From an uncultured Bacteroidales bacterium (lineage in GTDB: Bacteria > Bacteroidota > Bacteroidia > Bacteroidales > Muribaculaceae), in NCBI GenBank assembly GCA_902781045.1, contig CACZHT010000002.1:140918-204917 (forward strand): DNA of 64,000 nucleotides, in the 5' to 3' direction. The translations under genes were made by a program, and so were the position numbers. The first letter of the stretch is position 1. Every line of letters begins with the position of its first letter. Of this stretch, positions 35,437 through 43,813 are shown in pieces. The notes below the pieces were generated by a model that was given only the letters and a program-made list of their open reading frames with translations, was not told where the DNA came from and made no database searches.

Positions 35437-36555
35437 ATGAGACGATTGATCAGCTTATTTGTCGCAGGCCTGGTGGCCATGTCGCTGTTGGCCCAGCACA
35501 AGACGTTGCGACAGTGGGGATTCGCAACAGGAATCTTCGACACCGGCACGTATAATGCCATCACAGATGTGCCAGGCGTGACCGTGGGGCACGTCACCTG
35601 CATCGAGGGCGACAGCATCCGCACCGGCGTGACAGCCATTGTGCCCCACCAGGGCAACATTTTCCACAACAAGGTGCCGGCCGCCATCTGCGTGGGCAAC
35701 GGGTTCGGCAAACTGGCGGGCGTGACTCAGGTGCGTGAACTGGGCAACATCGAGACCCCTATCGTGCTGACCAACACACTAAGCGTGGCGGCAGGCATCG
35801 AGGGGCTGGTGCGCTACACGCTGGCCCAGCCGGGCAACGAGAATGTGCGCTCGGTCAACGCCGTGGTGGGCGAGACCAACGATGGCGGGTTGAACAAAAT
35901 TCAGCAGTTACATGTTACGCCCCAGATGGTCATCGAGGCCATCAACCGTGCGCATGGCGGCCCCGTCGAGCAGGGCTGCGTGGGTGCTGGCACAGGCACC
36001 GTGTGTTTCGGGTTCAAGGGCGGCATCGGCACGTCGTCGCGCGTGTTGCCGCAGTCGCTGGGCGGCTACACCATCGGTGTGCTGGCGCAGACCAACTATG
36101 GCGGCATCCTCGAGATTGACGGGGTGCAAGTGGGGCAGCGGTTGGGCAAGTTTGCCTACTCCGACCATGTCAACCGCAGCCAGGACGCGGACGGCTCGTG
36201 CATGATGGTGGTCGTCACCGATGCGCCGCTCGACACCCGTAACCTTGAGCGTGTCGCCAAGCGCGCCATGATGGGGCTGGCCAAGACCGGCGGCATCGCT
36301 TCCAACGGCAGTGGCGACTATGTCATCGCCCTGTCAGTAGCCCCACAGAACCTGATACCCATCGATGCCAAGCGACTCACCACCACCGTGCTGGCCAACG
36401 ACGAGATGTCGCCCCTGTTCGCCGCCACCATCGAGGCCACCGCCGAGGCCTTGTGGAACTCGCTCTTCATGGCCGACACGATGACTGGCTATCGCGGCAA
36501 GCGCGTCGAAGCCCTCCCCGTCAACCGTGTCCTCGACCTCCTGCGCCACCGCTGA
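35437..36555 (+). CDS. Exported P1-family (S58/DmpA-like) peptidase
   Basis: A 372-residue protein with a probable signal peptide (ending LLAQ, residue 19). It has the P1/DmpA pattern: ITDVPGVTVGHVT, then NVRSVNAVVGETNDGGLN, VGAGTGTVCFGFKGG, DGSCMMVVVTDAPL and KTGGIASNGSGDYV. In DmpA the proenzyme cuts itself before the nucleophile; here the matching Gly253-Ser254 bond lies in DGSCMM. These are N-terminal-nucleophile beta-aminopeptidases, mostly cytoplasmic, so an export signal is notable. It ends 40 bp before the convergent AbiEii gene. Confidence 0.88.
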   Translation: MRRLISLFVAGLVAMSLLAQHKTLRQWGFATGIFDTGTYNAITDVPGVTVGHVTCIEGDSIRTGVTAIVPHQGNIFHNKVPAAICVGNGFGKLAGVTQVRELGNIETPIVLTNTLSVAAGIEGLVRYTLAQPGNENVRSVNAVVGETNDGGLNKIQQLHVTPQMVIEAINRAHGGPVEQGCVGAGTGTVCFGFKGGIGTSSRVLPQSLGGYTIGVLAQTNYGGILEIDGVQVGQRLGKFAYSDHVNRSQDADGSCMMVVVTDAPLDTRNLERVAKRAMMGLAKTGGIASNGSGDYVIALSVAPQNLIPIDAKRLTTTVLANDEMSPLFAATIEATAEALWNSLFMADTMTGYRGKRVEALPVNRVLDLLRHR

Positions 36556-36595
36556 GCCATCTACACGAGCCACTCCGCAACGTGCGAAAAATGAG

Positions 36596-37417
36596 TTACT
36601 GCAAAATCAGCATGTCGGCTAGTTGCAGGAAATAGTCGTTTGACCAGATGTCCAGTTCCCGGGGATTGATGACGTATGGCAACACATCACGGCGCACCAT
36701 TTCAATATTGGTTGTAGAGAGTTTGCTGCGAAGTTGGTGCATAAATGTGTCTTTGTCAACATCCTCACCATTAAACTCCATGATGCGCGAGCGAAGATGC
36801 GTGAAGTCTAGCGGCATCTGATGCCGCACATACCACTCAAAATCATACCAGTCACGCCCCTTCACGCGGTTCTTCCAGGCACGATAGACCAGAGCATGCA
36901 TCTTGCCTGCAAAGAGGTCGGAGAGCATGAAACATCGCGTCATGAATGAATAGGGTCGCAATAACAACTTCTGCTCAGTTCTGAAAAGCAGAGGAGGGTC
37001 AATGTCAAGTTCAATCTTAACTTTCAACTGCTTTTGGGTACTGAACTTGATGTCGTATGCTTCGGTATTGTCTTTCAAGAAAGCCGACTCCACACGACTG
37101 AAAGATTTCTTGTCCTTCTTCACAATTTCCACCTCACGTCCCGACAGCCGGAACTCCTCAACAATGGCCTGAAAATAGTCTTCCAGATGGATGTCATCGC
37201 GTTTCTCTACCAGCGAGAAGTCCATATCCTCTGAGAAACGAGGCAGATGGTAGAAAATCCTCAAACAAGTGCCACCATAGAAAGCCGCATGTTTGAAAAA
37301 ACCGCCACGATGCAGGCCCGCTAAGGCAATCTGCTGCATAACTTCCTGCTCGGCATGCTCGGCGCTGGTGCCAGCCGACAGCCGGTAGGCCGATACCATC
37401 TCATCGTAAATTGTCAT
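36596..37417 (-). CDS. abiEii: AbiEii/AbiGii-type nucleotidyltransferase toxin
   Basis: A 273-residue toxin of the DNA polymerase beta-like nucleotidyltransferase fold. The active site is visible: AFYGGTCLRIFYHLPRFSED, with GGT at 48-50 and the DMD metal pair at Asp64 and Asp66. Residues about 165-195 (SDLFAGKMHALVYR, then KGRDWYDFEWYV) are the second conserved block. AbiEii-type toxins transfer nucleotides to target RNA and stall growth on phage infection. The start overlaps the antitoxin stop as ATGA (37414-37417). Confidence 0.9.
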   Translation of the reverse strand: MTIYDEMVSAYRLSAGTSAEHAEQEVMQQIALAGLHRGGFFKHAAFYGGTCLRIFYHLPRFSEDMDFSLVEKRDDIHLEDYFQAIVEEFRLSGREVEIVKKDKKSFSRVESAFLKDNTEAYDIKFSTQKQLKVKIELDIDPPLLFRTEQKLLLRPYSFMTRCFMLSDLFAGKMHALVYRAWKNRVKGRDWYDFEWYVRHQMPLDFTHLRSRIMEFNGEDVDKDTFMHQLRSKLSTTNIEMVRRDVLPYVINPRELDIWSNDYFLQLADMLILQ

Positions 37418-38043
37418 TGCTTGATTATTTTTATCAGGTTTCTTAGTGTAAGTGTTTTGAGTCCCTCATTGGCACACTGCTCAATGATGCCAATATCTAA
37501 TGTGCGCAATGCGTCCATGTCCAGGCGCAGATCATCTTCCAGATACTCTCTTAATGCCGATACTGACTGAGAAGGGATGTAAGCAGCGGCGATGATTGTG
37601 TCGCACAGAGCTTTTTCAGGCGATGCCATCAAGCACACGATGCCATCGTGTTCCACCTCTCGAATGCCGATGGGGAAATAACGATGCGGCACTTGACGAT
37701 AATAGAATGTACCCAGTGCATTCTCAAATGTCCTGGAATGCTTGGTAGTCACAGATGTCATCATCATCACCCGCTCAGGAATCATGCCGTAGCAACGCAA
37801 AGCCCACTGCAGTGAGACGTATGACGGGCCATAGATATGGTTGGCGCAGAGTCGCAAATCCACATCACGACCGCTGACTTCGCTACTCACGACATAGAGG
37901 CCGCGCTTCAGCCTAATCAGCTGGCCGTCACGCTCCAGCCGCAAGACCTTCTCTTGCGGCGAAGCCCATCGCTCAAACACCGAGTGCAAGGTGCCCGACT
38001 GGATGGGGATGTTGCCCAAGTCTATCAATGGATTTCGTGTCAT
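37414..38043 (-). CDS. abiEi: AbiEi-type antitoxin and transcriptional repressor
   Basis: A 209-residue protein with an N-terminal winged helix (about residues 15-55; SVFERWASPQEKVLRLERDG, then IRLKRGLYVV) and a C-terminal AbiEi-type helical domain ending LKTLTLRNLIKIIK. Partner of the downstream toxin; in characterised AbiE systems the antitoxin represses its own operon rather than binding the toxin. Promoter and a candidate operator lie directly upstream. Base composition is somewhat less GC-rich than neighbours, consistent with an acquired module. Confidence 0.88.
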   Translation of the reverse strand: MTRNPLIDLGNIPIQSGTLHSVFERWASPQEKVLRLERDGQLIRLKRGLYVVSSEVSGRDVDLRLCANHIYGPSYVSLQWALRCYGMIPERVMMMTSVTTKHSRTFENALGTFYYRQVPHRYFPIGIREVEHDGIVCLMASPEKALCDTIIAAAYIPSQSVSALREYLEDDLRLDMDALRTLDIGIIEQCANEGLKTLTLRNLIKIIKQ

Positions 38044-38059
38044 TTCCTTAAATTTGCCG

Positions 38060-38120
38060 CAAAGTTACAAAATTTCGTACAGCAAACAAAGTTTTTCGTT
38101 GTTTTCTGTACGAAATTTTG
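38060..38120 (-). promoter_or_regulatory. abiE promoter with 15-bp inverted-repeat operator
   Basis: Minus-strand TTTG (38087-38090), 19-bp spacer and TAACTTTG (38060-38067) form a full promoter. Perfect 15-bp inverted arms CAAAATTTCGTACAG and CTGTACGAAATTTTG lie at 38068-38082 and 38106-38120. The near arm fills most of the -33/-7 spacer and touches the -7 box. This is where an AbiEi dimer would block RNA polymerase. Confidence 0.75.
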
Positions 38121-38237
38121 ATTATAAGGCAAGTTTAAGACATGATGACGATAGGCTTTCGTGTGAATTGTGGTTGATCAAATGATGCAAGGGCAAAAGC
38201 ACCCATATTATGCAGCTTGAGCCAACTCATTGATTTT

Positions 38238-38370
38238 GAGGGAAAAATCACAACAAAATCACAAAATTCCAAAGTTTTTTAGCCAAAAAATCACAAAATC
38301 CCACAGTTTTTCGGCTTTCAGACCACTAAATTCCAAGGATTTTTGGCCGCAAAATCACAAAATTCCGAGT
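38238..38370. repeat. Degenerate tandem repeats of about 33 bp
   Basis: About four units of a pattern AAAATCACAAAATTCCAAAG, then TTTTTNGGCC, follow each other. Each has an AT-rich half and a GGCC-like end. No coding frame runs through them. Confidence 0.65.
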
Positions 38371-38394
38371 TGAGGTGCGCCATACAGCATCTGC

Positions 38395-38490
38395 ATCAGC
38401 CTTGTCCAGTCTTATCCATGGTTTGTCCTGTTTTGTCCAGTCTGTCCAGTCTTGTCCAGCCTGTCCAGTAGCTGGACAAGTGGACAAACT
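38395..38490. repeat. TGTCCAGT repeat cluster, first of a pair
   Basis: At least seven TGTCCAGT or TTGTCCAG octamers follow each other, then the complement CTGGACAAGTGGACAAAC, so the segment can fold back. A second cluster of the same words lies at 39178-39272. Confidence 0.8.
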
Positions 38491-39177
38491 ATGACTGTTC
38501 TGCGATTGTGCTGCCGGCAGTTCCCCCTCTTAGTTAGGGTTAGGGGGAGGGTGTTAGCCCAGTTTGCCCCTGGCATGGTGGTGTGTCACCCTCGCTACCT
38601 CTGTCGCCCTTAATGGGGCTTGCGGCACGGTGTCACCACTGTTGCAAGGATTCCGCTATCGCTCCATCCCTGCCTAAGTTCTTTCCGCCCCTAACGGGCT
38701 TTCCCAAAGAAATCGCTGAATAGAATAGACAAACTGGACAAAACCTAAACATTGTTAAAATATAGCCTAAAATTTGCATTTTACAAGTTCTATGAATTAT
38801 TTTTGCAGCGAAAATAGTAATTCTACAATCAAATATACCACAACTTTGCTCTCAGGCCTGAAAGGACTGGGGAGGGGTGTTATGTATCTGCGCTTGAGAA
38901 AGCCGACACCTTTTTGCTTCGGGTGGCCGACACAACCGAGGCACCCATCCGGGTCGCTACTCTGTCACTCACATAGGCAGGGCACGCTGGCGCGTGGAAA
39001 TCTTACAAAATCTGGAACAAAATCGCACAGCGGCAGGAAAGATGGGGGGCAGCAGGTCTGACCCCCTGGAGCGACGGAAAGGAGGCTGCGCAGCGACGGA
39101 ATGGGGGCAGCGCAGGGTTGCCGGTGTGCGGGTCAGGTGTTTTGTGCAGCGGAGCGCGACATTCTGCCTCCGAGGTG
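38491..39177. other. Gene-free stretch between repeat clusters
   Basis: About 690 bp with no supported gene. It contains short pyrimidine- and purine-rich blocks (CCCCCTCTTAG, then TTAGGGGGAGG at about 38523-38550), pieces such as TCGCCCTTAATGGGGCTTGC typical of worn intergenic palindromes in this order, and two small frames (38774-39061 and 38994-39299) that read through repeats and lack promoters. I see no RNA gene. Confidence 0.5.
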
Positions 39178-39272
39178 GGTCTGTCCAGTCTGTCCACTTG
39201 TCCAGCGACTGGACAGACTGGACAAAACTGGACAAAACTGGACAAAACTGGACAGACTGGTCAGACTGGACA
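39178..39272. repeat. TGTCCAGT repeat cluster, second of a pair
   Basis: Opens with TCTGTCCAGTCTGTCCACTT on the plus strand, then switches to about seven ACTGGACA-type units including three consecutive AAAACTGGAC. The two halves are complementary, giving a long imperfect hairpin; the cluster is also an inverted partner of 38395-38490. Confidence 0.8.
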
Positions 39273-39351
39273 CCGAGACTACTCCAACGAGTGGCATAGC
39301 CCTCACCGCCCCGTAGTAAATGGAATCCAGGATTTTAACAACAATGCCTAA

Positions 39352-40014
39352 TCATTCGGTGGGAAATGTTGCGAGAATCTGGCGGACGGCGGCAGGGTCG
39401 GTGATGCCGGTGCCGGCCGAGCAGCTGGCGTGAATCTCGGTGCAGCCAGTGCCGGCAAGGATGTCGGCGGCATTGTCGGGGGTGACTCCACCGCCGGGCA
39501 TGATGATGATGCGACCGGCGGCACGCTCACGCAGCTGGCCCAGCAGGTCGATGCCCTGTGCTGCCGACGGCTGCTGGCCGCTGGTGAGGATGCGCTTACA
39601 GCCCAGTCCGATGATTTGCTCCAGCGCCGTGAAGGGGTCGCGGCAGCGGTCAAAGGCTCGATGGAATGTCACCGGCATGCCCTGTGCGGCCTGCATCAGT
39701 CGCTGCATGGCGGCAAGGTCGATGTCGCCCTGAGGCGTGAGCGCGCCGAAGACAAAACCGCTGCACACACCGCGCAGTGCCAGGATGTCCTGCTCCATGA
39801 CCTGCACCTCGCGGTCGGTGTACACAAAGTTGCCCTCGCGCAGGCGGATGAGGACCATGACCTGCAGTTGGGTTGTGGTGAACACGTGCTGCGTCATGCC
39901 ATAGGATGGCGTGAGGCCGCCCACCGACAATGCCGAGCACAACTCAATGCGGCCAGCCCCCGCCTGCTCGGCAGCCAGGGCACTGGCCAAGTTGGATGCA
40001 CAAACTTCTAGCAT
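39352..40014 (-). CDS. cutC: CutC family protein
   Basis: A 220-residue TIM-barrel protein with all CutC signatures: EVCASNLASALAAEQAGAGR, then RIELCSALSVGGLTPS, LREGNFVYTDRE, VTFHRAFDRCRDP, CKRILTSGQQPSA and IIIMPGGGVTP. CutC was first linked to copper tolerance in E. coli; later work in other bacteria questions a direct copper role. It lies 21 bp downstream of the AspT/YidE-type transporter and is probably co-transcribed. The GGN of the canonical RPRGGNF motif is EGN here. Confidence 0.93.
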   Translation of the reverse strand: MLEVCASNLASALAAEQAGAGRIELCSALSVGGLTPSYGMTQHVFTTTQLQVMVLIRLREGNFVYTDREVQVMEQDILALRGVCSGFVFGALTPQGDIDLAAMQRLMQAAQGMPVTFHRAFDRCRDPFTALEQIIGLGCKRILTSGQQPSAAQGIDLLGQLRERAAGRIIIMPGGGVTPDNAADILAGTGCTEIHASCSAGTGITDPAAVRQILATFPTE

Positions 40015-40035
40015 ATAATTAAAGTTTTAATGATT

Positions 40036-41697
40036 CTACAAAAATACCAATAGGATGAGCTGGGCCAGCAGCACGCGGGCGAACATGCTCAGGGGGTAGA
40101 CTGTGGCGTAGGCCACGGAGGCTCGGTCGGTGGGCAGCGTGTCGTTGGCATAGTTCAGCGCCATGGGGTTGGCCATGGCTCCGGTGAGGATGCCACAGAC
40201 GGTGGCAAAGTCGAGTCGCGCCACGCGCAGTGCCACCCAACCCATGATGAGCACGGGCACGATGGTCAGCACAAATCCCGCCGCAATCCACTGCAGCCCC
40301 TCGGGGCGCATGACCGTGGCCAGAAAGTCTTTGCCGGCATCCAGCCCCAGGCAGGCCAGATAGAGCGACAGCCCGATGGCACGCAGCATGAGGTTGGCAC
40401 TCTGCGTGATGTAGGAGTTCATATGGATGCGAGGCCCAAAGCAACCCATGAGGATGCCCACGATGATGGGACCACCTGCCAGGCCCAACTTGACGGGCGA
40501 CGACATGCCTGGAATGAGGATGGGGATAGACCCAAGAATCAGCCCCATGGTCATGCCGAAGAACACCGAAATCAGCTTGGGCTCGTTGAGCGACTCCACG
40601 GCATTGCCCAGCGCATCGGCCACATGGTCGACGGCCTGCTGCTGCCCCACGACGACCACACGGTCGCCCACCATCAGGTGCATGCCAGGGGTAGCCAACA
40701 GCTGCACTCCGTTGCGGACAATGCGGCTGATGTTGACACCATAATGGTTGCGCAGCTTGAGTGCGCCCAGCCGCTTGCCGTTGACCTCGGGTTTGGTGAC
40801 CAGAATGGCCCGCGAGACGAGCTCACTGTCGATGGTGTCCCAGTCGATATCCTCCTTGTTCCAGTCGGTGTTCTCCTGTTGACCGAAGAGCATGGTCATC
40901 ATCTGCGCGTCCTCCTCATGGGTGATGACTAGCAGTCGGTCACCCTCTTGCAGCAGGGTGTCGGATGCCGGAATGGTGACCTTGCCGTCGCGCCACAGTC
41001 TGGAAATGACAAACTGCACATGACTCTGGTTGGCAATCTCGCCCACGCGCTTGCCGAAGATGCCGGGATTGTGCACTTGATAGGCCGCAATGAAGGTCGA
41101 CTCGGTCTCCTCGTCATCGTGTGGCACCATGTCGGCAGCCCGCACCAGCACACGTCGCATCATCACCAGTGCCAAGATGACACCCACCACGCCCAGCGGA
41201 TAGGTCACGGCACATCCCAGCGCCGCCCCGCTGACAGGCAAGCCTAGCTGGCTCAGCGTTTGTTGCGCTGCTGCCAGAGCGGGCGTGTTGGTGGTGGCAC
41301 CACACATAATGCCCACCGCATCGGCCAGGTGGATGCCGCAAACCCAGGGCAGGGCCAGCGTCATCGCTGTGCCCAGCAGCACCACGGCCAGGGCCAGCAT
41401 GTTGTGTCGGATGCCACTGTGGTGCAGTGAGTTGAAGAATCCGGGCCCCACCTGCACACCCAGCGCGTAGACAAAGAGCACCAGCCCGAAGTCTTGTGCA
41501 TAGCGCAGCATCTGCTGGTCGATGGTGATGCCCATCGAGCCGGCCATGATGCCCAAGAAGAAGACAAAGGTCACCCCTAGCGAGATGCCCCACAGCTTAA
41601 CCTTGCCCAGGGCCAGGCCGCACGCACACAGCGCCGACAGCACAATCACCGCCTGCACCGCCGTGTGGCTAAACAATATGTCACCGAACCATTCCAC
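40036..41697 (-). CDS. AspT/YidE-type transporter with two TrkA-C domains
   Basis: A 553-residue inner-membrane protein. Two AspT-YidE-YbjL duplication domains (about 20-185 and 380-553; motifs GLVLFVYALGVQVGPGFF and GVCGA...NTPALAAA-type) surround two cytoplasmic RCK/TrkA C-domains (about 205-285 and 290-370). This is the layout of putative aspartate:alanine-type exchangers. The substrate is unknown. A minus-strand -7 box TAACTTTG (41703-41710) lies just upstream. It heads a two-gene operon with cutC. Confidence 0.9.
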   Translation of the reverse strand: MEWFGDILFSHTAVQAVIVLSALCACGLALGKVKLWGISLGVTFVFFLGIMAGSMGITIDQQMLRYAQDFGLVLFVYALGVQVGPGFFNSLHHSGIRHNMLALAVVLLGTAMTLALPWVCGIHLADAVGIMCGATTNTPALAAAQQTLSQLGLPVSGAALGCAVTYPLGVVGVILALVMMRRVLVRAADMVPHDDEETESTFIAAYQVHNPGIFGKRVGEIANQSHVQFVISRLWRDGKVTIPASDTLLQEGDRLLVITHEEDAQMMTMLFGQQENTDWNKEDIDWDTIDSELVSRAILVTKPEVNGKRLGALKLRNHYGVNISRIVRNGVQLLATPGMHLMVGDRVVVVGQQQAVDHVADALGNAVESLNEPKLISVFFGMTMGLILGSIPILIPGMSSPVKLGLAGGPIIVGILMGCFGPRIHMNSYITQSANLMLRAIGLSLYLACLGLDAGKDFLATVMRPEGLQWIAAGFVLTIVPVLIMGWVALRVARLDFATVCGILTGAMANPMALNYANDTLPTDRASVAYATVYPLSMFARVLLAQLILLVFL

Positions 41698-41818
41698 GAC
41701 TGCAAAGTTAGATAATTAAATTGACAATTGAAAATCAAGGATTGCGCATTGATCGCTCTTTGCGACTATTTTTTTATTTTTTGTGCCACAATTGAATGAA
41801 TATCTGCAATTAACAGCC

Positions 41819-41826
41819 TACCTTTG
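41819..41826 (+). promoter_or_regulatory. -7 box of the phosphoesterase gene
   Basis: TACCTTTG, 14 bp before the ATG at 41841. A partner TTTG at the standard spacing is not seen. Confidence 0.5.
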
Positions 41827-41840
41827 CAAAAAAATTTGCT

Positions 41841-43481
41841 ATGAAGTTCAAAATATCTACTGCTTGCTACGCCATGCTGCTGACGATGTTGCTGCCACTG
41901 GTGGCAGCAGCGCAGGAGCGCCTGCTGGTACTGACCGACCCGCATCTGCTCAGCCCAGCTTTGGTGGTCAATCCAGGTCAACCCTACACCGATGCCATCA
42001 ATAGCAACAACAAAATGATTGATCTGGGCGCCCCCATCATGAAGGCCATGGTCGATACCATCCTGGCCATCCACCCCACCGCCGTGCTGGTGAGTGGAGA
42101 CTTGAGCAAGGACGGCGAGCGCCGCAGCCACCAGGACATGGCTGCCTATCTGGCGCAACTGCGACAAGCAGGCATCAAGGTGTTTGTCATCCCGGGCAAT
42201 CATGATGTGAACAGCGACGAGGCCAAGGGCTATTATGGCTCGACCACACGACGCGTGACCACACCCACCAGCGCGGAATTCGCCACCATCTATGCCGACA
42301 TGGGCTACGACCAAGCCCTGGAACGCGACAACAACTCGCTGAGCTATCTGGCCGAACCCATCGCGGGCCTGTGGCTCATCGCCGTGGACGACAACATGAC
42401 GGTGCAACGCGACACCGACCGCTCGATTGCCGCCAACGGCATCACCCTGTCGACACGCAACTGGATTCTGGCAAAAGCCGACCAGGGACGCAGACTGGGC
42501 AAGCAGGTGATGGTGATGATGCACCACCAGTTGGTCGAGCACTTTGATGACCAGGACCGTCTGGTGGGTGATGCCACCGTGACCGATGCTGCCAACCTGC
42601 GCCAGGACCTCATCGCACACGGCATCCGCCTGGTGCTGACCGGCCACATGCACATCGGCAACATCACCACGCAGTTCAATGACGCACGCACCGACTCGCT
42701 GGTCGAGGCCACCACAGGCTCGCCGCTGACTTATCCTTGCCAGTTCCGCCTGATCGATGTATCGGCCGACCGCGGCACATTCAGCTTCAGCACCGGCACC
42801 ATCGACCACATCGAGGACATCCCCGATTTCCAGTCCTATGCGCTGCAGCGGTTCAAGAACAGCACACGCACAACGGTTGCAAGCGTGGTCTACCATTCAT
42901 GGGACGATCTCATGGCAGTCCTTGACCAATATAGCAGCTACATCGGCGACGTCAATTTCACCCAGGAACAGGCCACCGAGGCCATCTACACGGCGTTCCA
43001 CGACGAGATTGAGCGTCTGATGGTGGCTCTGGCTCAGGGAAATGAACCCACACGCAATGTCCAGGACTTGCGCAATGCCATGATGGGCAAGGTGGGGACG
43101 TTGGTCGACCAGTTGTTACCAAACCTCAACTTCCTGGCGCGGCTCATCGTGGTGCCCATGATACAGAACCAACTCGAGAGCATGCTGGGCAAGGCGCTTG
43201 ACAGCATTGTGAACGATTGCAACCAGTATGGCACGGCGCAGGCTCATGTCACCGACGATCTCGCGCCCACGCTGCACTTCACACCCATCGCACCAGGCCT
43301 AAAAGGCGATGTGAATGGCGACGGCACGGTGGATGTGACTGACATCAACATCATCATCAACATCATGCTGGGCATGGATGATGCACTGAACTACGCCGGT
43401 CGCGCCGACGTCACCGGTGACGGCAGCATCGATGTGAGCGATGTCAACGACATCATCAACAACATGCTGGGCAAACAATAA
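41841..43481 (+). CDS. Secreted calcineurin-like metallophosphoesterase with C-terminal dockerin
   Basis: A 546-residue protein, signal peptide ending VAAAQ (residue 25). The metallophosphoesterase core shows all metal ligands: Asp33 and His35 in LTDPHLL, Asp87 in VSGDLSKDG, Asn120-His121-Asp122 in GNHDV, a HH pair in VMMHHQL and TGHMHIGN. Residues 489-546 are a type I dockerin: two calcium-binding loops, DVNGDGTVDVTD and DVTGDGSIDVSD, each with a helix ending NIMLG or NNMLG. The catalytic target (nucleotide, sugar phosphate or phosphodiester) is unknown. The dockerin suggests binding to a cohesin-like partner. Confidence 0.9.
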   Translation: MKFKISTACYAMLLTMLLPLVAAAQERLLVLTDPHLLSPALVVNPGQPYTDAINSNNKMIDLGAPIMKAMVDTILAIHPTAVLVSGDLSKDGERRSHQDMAAYLAQLRQAGIKVFVIPGNHDVNSDEAKGYYGSTTRRVTTPTSAEFATIYADMGYDQALERDNNSLSYLAEPIAGLWLIAVDDNMTVQRDTDRSIAANGITLSTRNWILAKADQGRRLGKQVMVMMHHQLVEHFDDQDRLVGDATVTDAANLRQDLIAHGIRLVLTGHMHIGNITTQFNDARTDSLVEATTGSPLTYPCQFRLIDVSADRGTFSFSTGTIDHIEDIPDFQSYALQRFKNSTRTTVASVVYHSWDDLMAVLDQYSSYIGDVNFTQEQATEAIYTAFHDEIERLMVALAQGNEPTRNVQDLRNAMMGKVGTLVDQLLPNLNFLARLIVVPMIQNQLESMLGKALDSIVNDCNQYGTAQAHVTDDLAPTLHFTPIAPGLKGDVNGDGTVDVTDINIIINIMLGMDDALNYAGRADVTGDGSIDVSDVNDIINNMLGKQ

Positions 43482-43484
43482 ACG

Positions 43485-43662
43485 GAGCCCCCCTCGGTCC
43501 CCCCTGAAGAGGGGGAGGCTCAGAGTGGCTGAGTTTTGCACACAGATTTACACAGATCTAGAAAGATTATTTTATCTGCTCAATCTGCGTGAGATTATGC
43601 TGCCAGGCAGTAGGGAGCCCCCCTCGGTCCCCCCTGAAGAGGGGGAGGCTCAGAGTGGCTGT
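43485..43662. repeat. Two copies of a 48-bp direct repeat
   Basis: GGAGCCCCCCTCGGTCCCCC and the following CTGAAGAGGGGGAGGCTCAG sequence occur at 43485-43532 and 43614-43662 with almost no difference. Each copy contains its own short palindrome (CCCCCT/AGGGGG). A clipped copy (GGGAGCCCCCCTCTAG) is at 62482-62497. Between them is an AT-rich stretch with ACACAGAT repeats. Confidence 0.8.
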
Positions 43663-43722
43663 AGGGCCTGCGGCCCGCAAGCCCCGCTACGGGCAACTAA
43701 CAACTAACAACTAGATTATCTC

Positions 43723-43787
43723 ACACAGAATACACTGAACACACTGAAAAAAAATAAAAAAATCAGTGTGTTCAGTGTATTCTGTGT
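43723..43787. terminator. Perfect 25-bp inverted repeat, bidirectional terminator
   Basis: Arms 43723-43747 and 43763-43787 are perfectly complementary (ACACAGAATACACTGAACAC type) around a 15-nt loop of nearly pure A. It lies between the converging phosphoesterase and lipoprotein genes. The A-rich loop gives a U-rich end on the minus strand. Confidence 0.8.
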
Positions 43788-43813
43788 TTATTCCAGCCTG
43801 GCTGCTAGACCGA

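Noticed and set aside
38523..38550. Telomere-like TTAGGG run
   Set aside because: Only two short TTAGGG-like words in a palindromic GC-rich block; a chance feature of a worn intergenic repeat.
38774..39061. 95-residue frame in the repeat zone
   Set aside because: No promoter, no family, and it runs through worn repeats; likely not a gene.
38994..39299. Frame coding QTGQNWTKLD-like repeats
   Set aside because: It is a translation of the TGTCCAGT repeat cluster, open in more than one frame.
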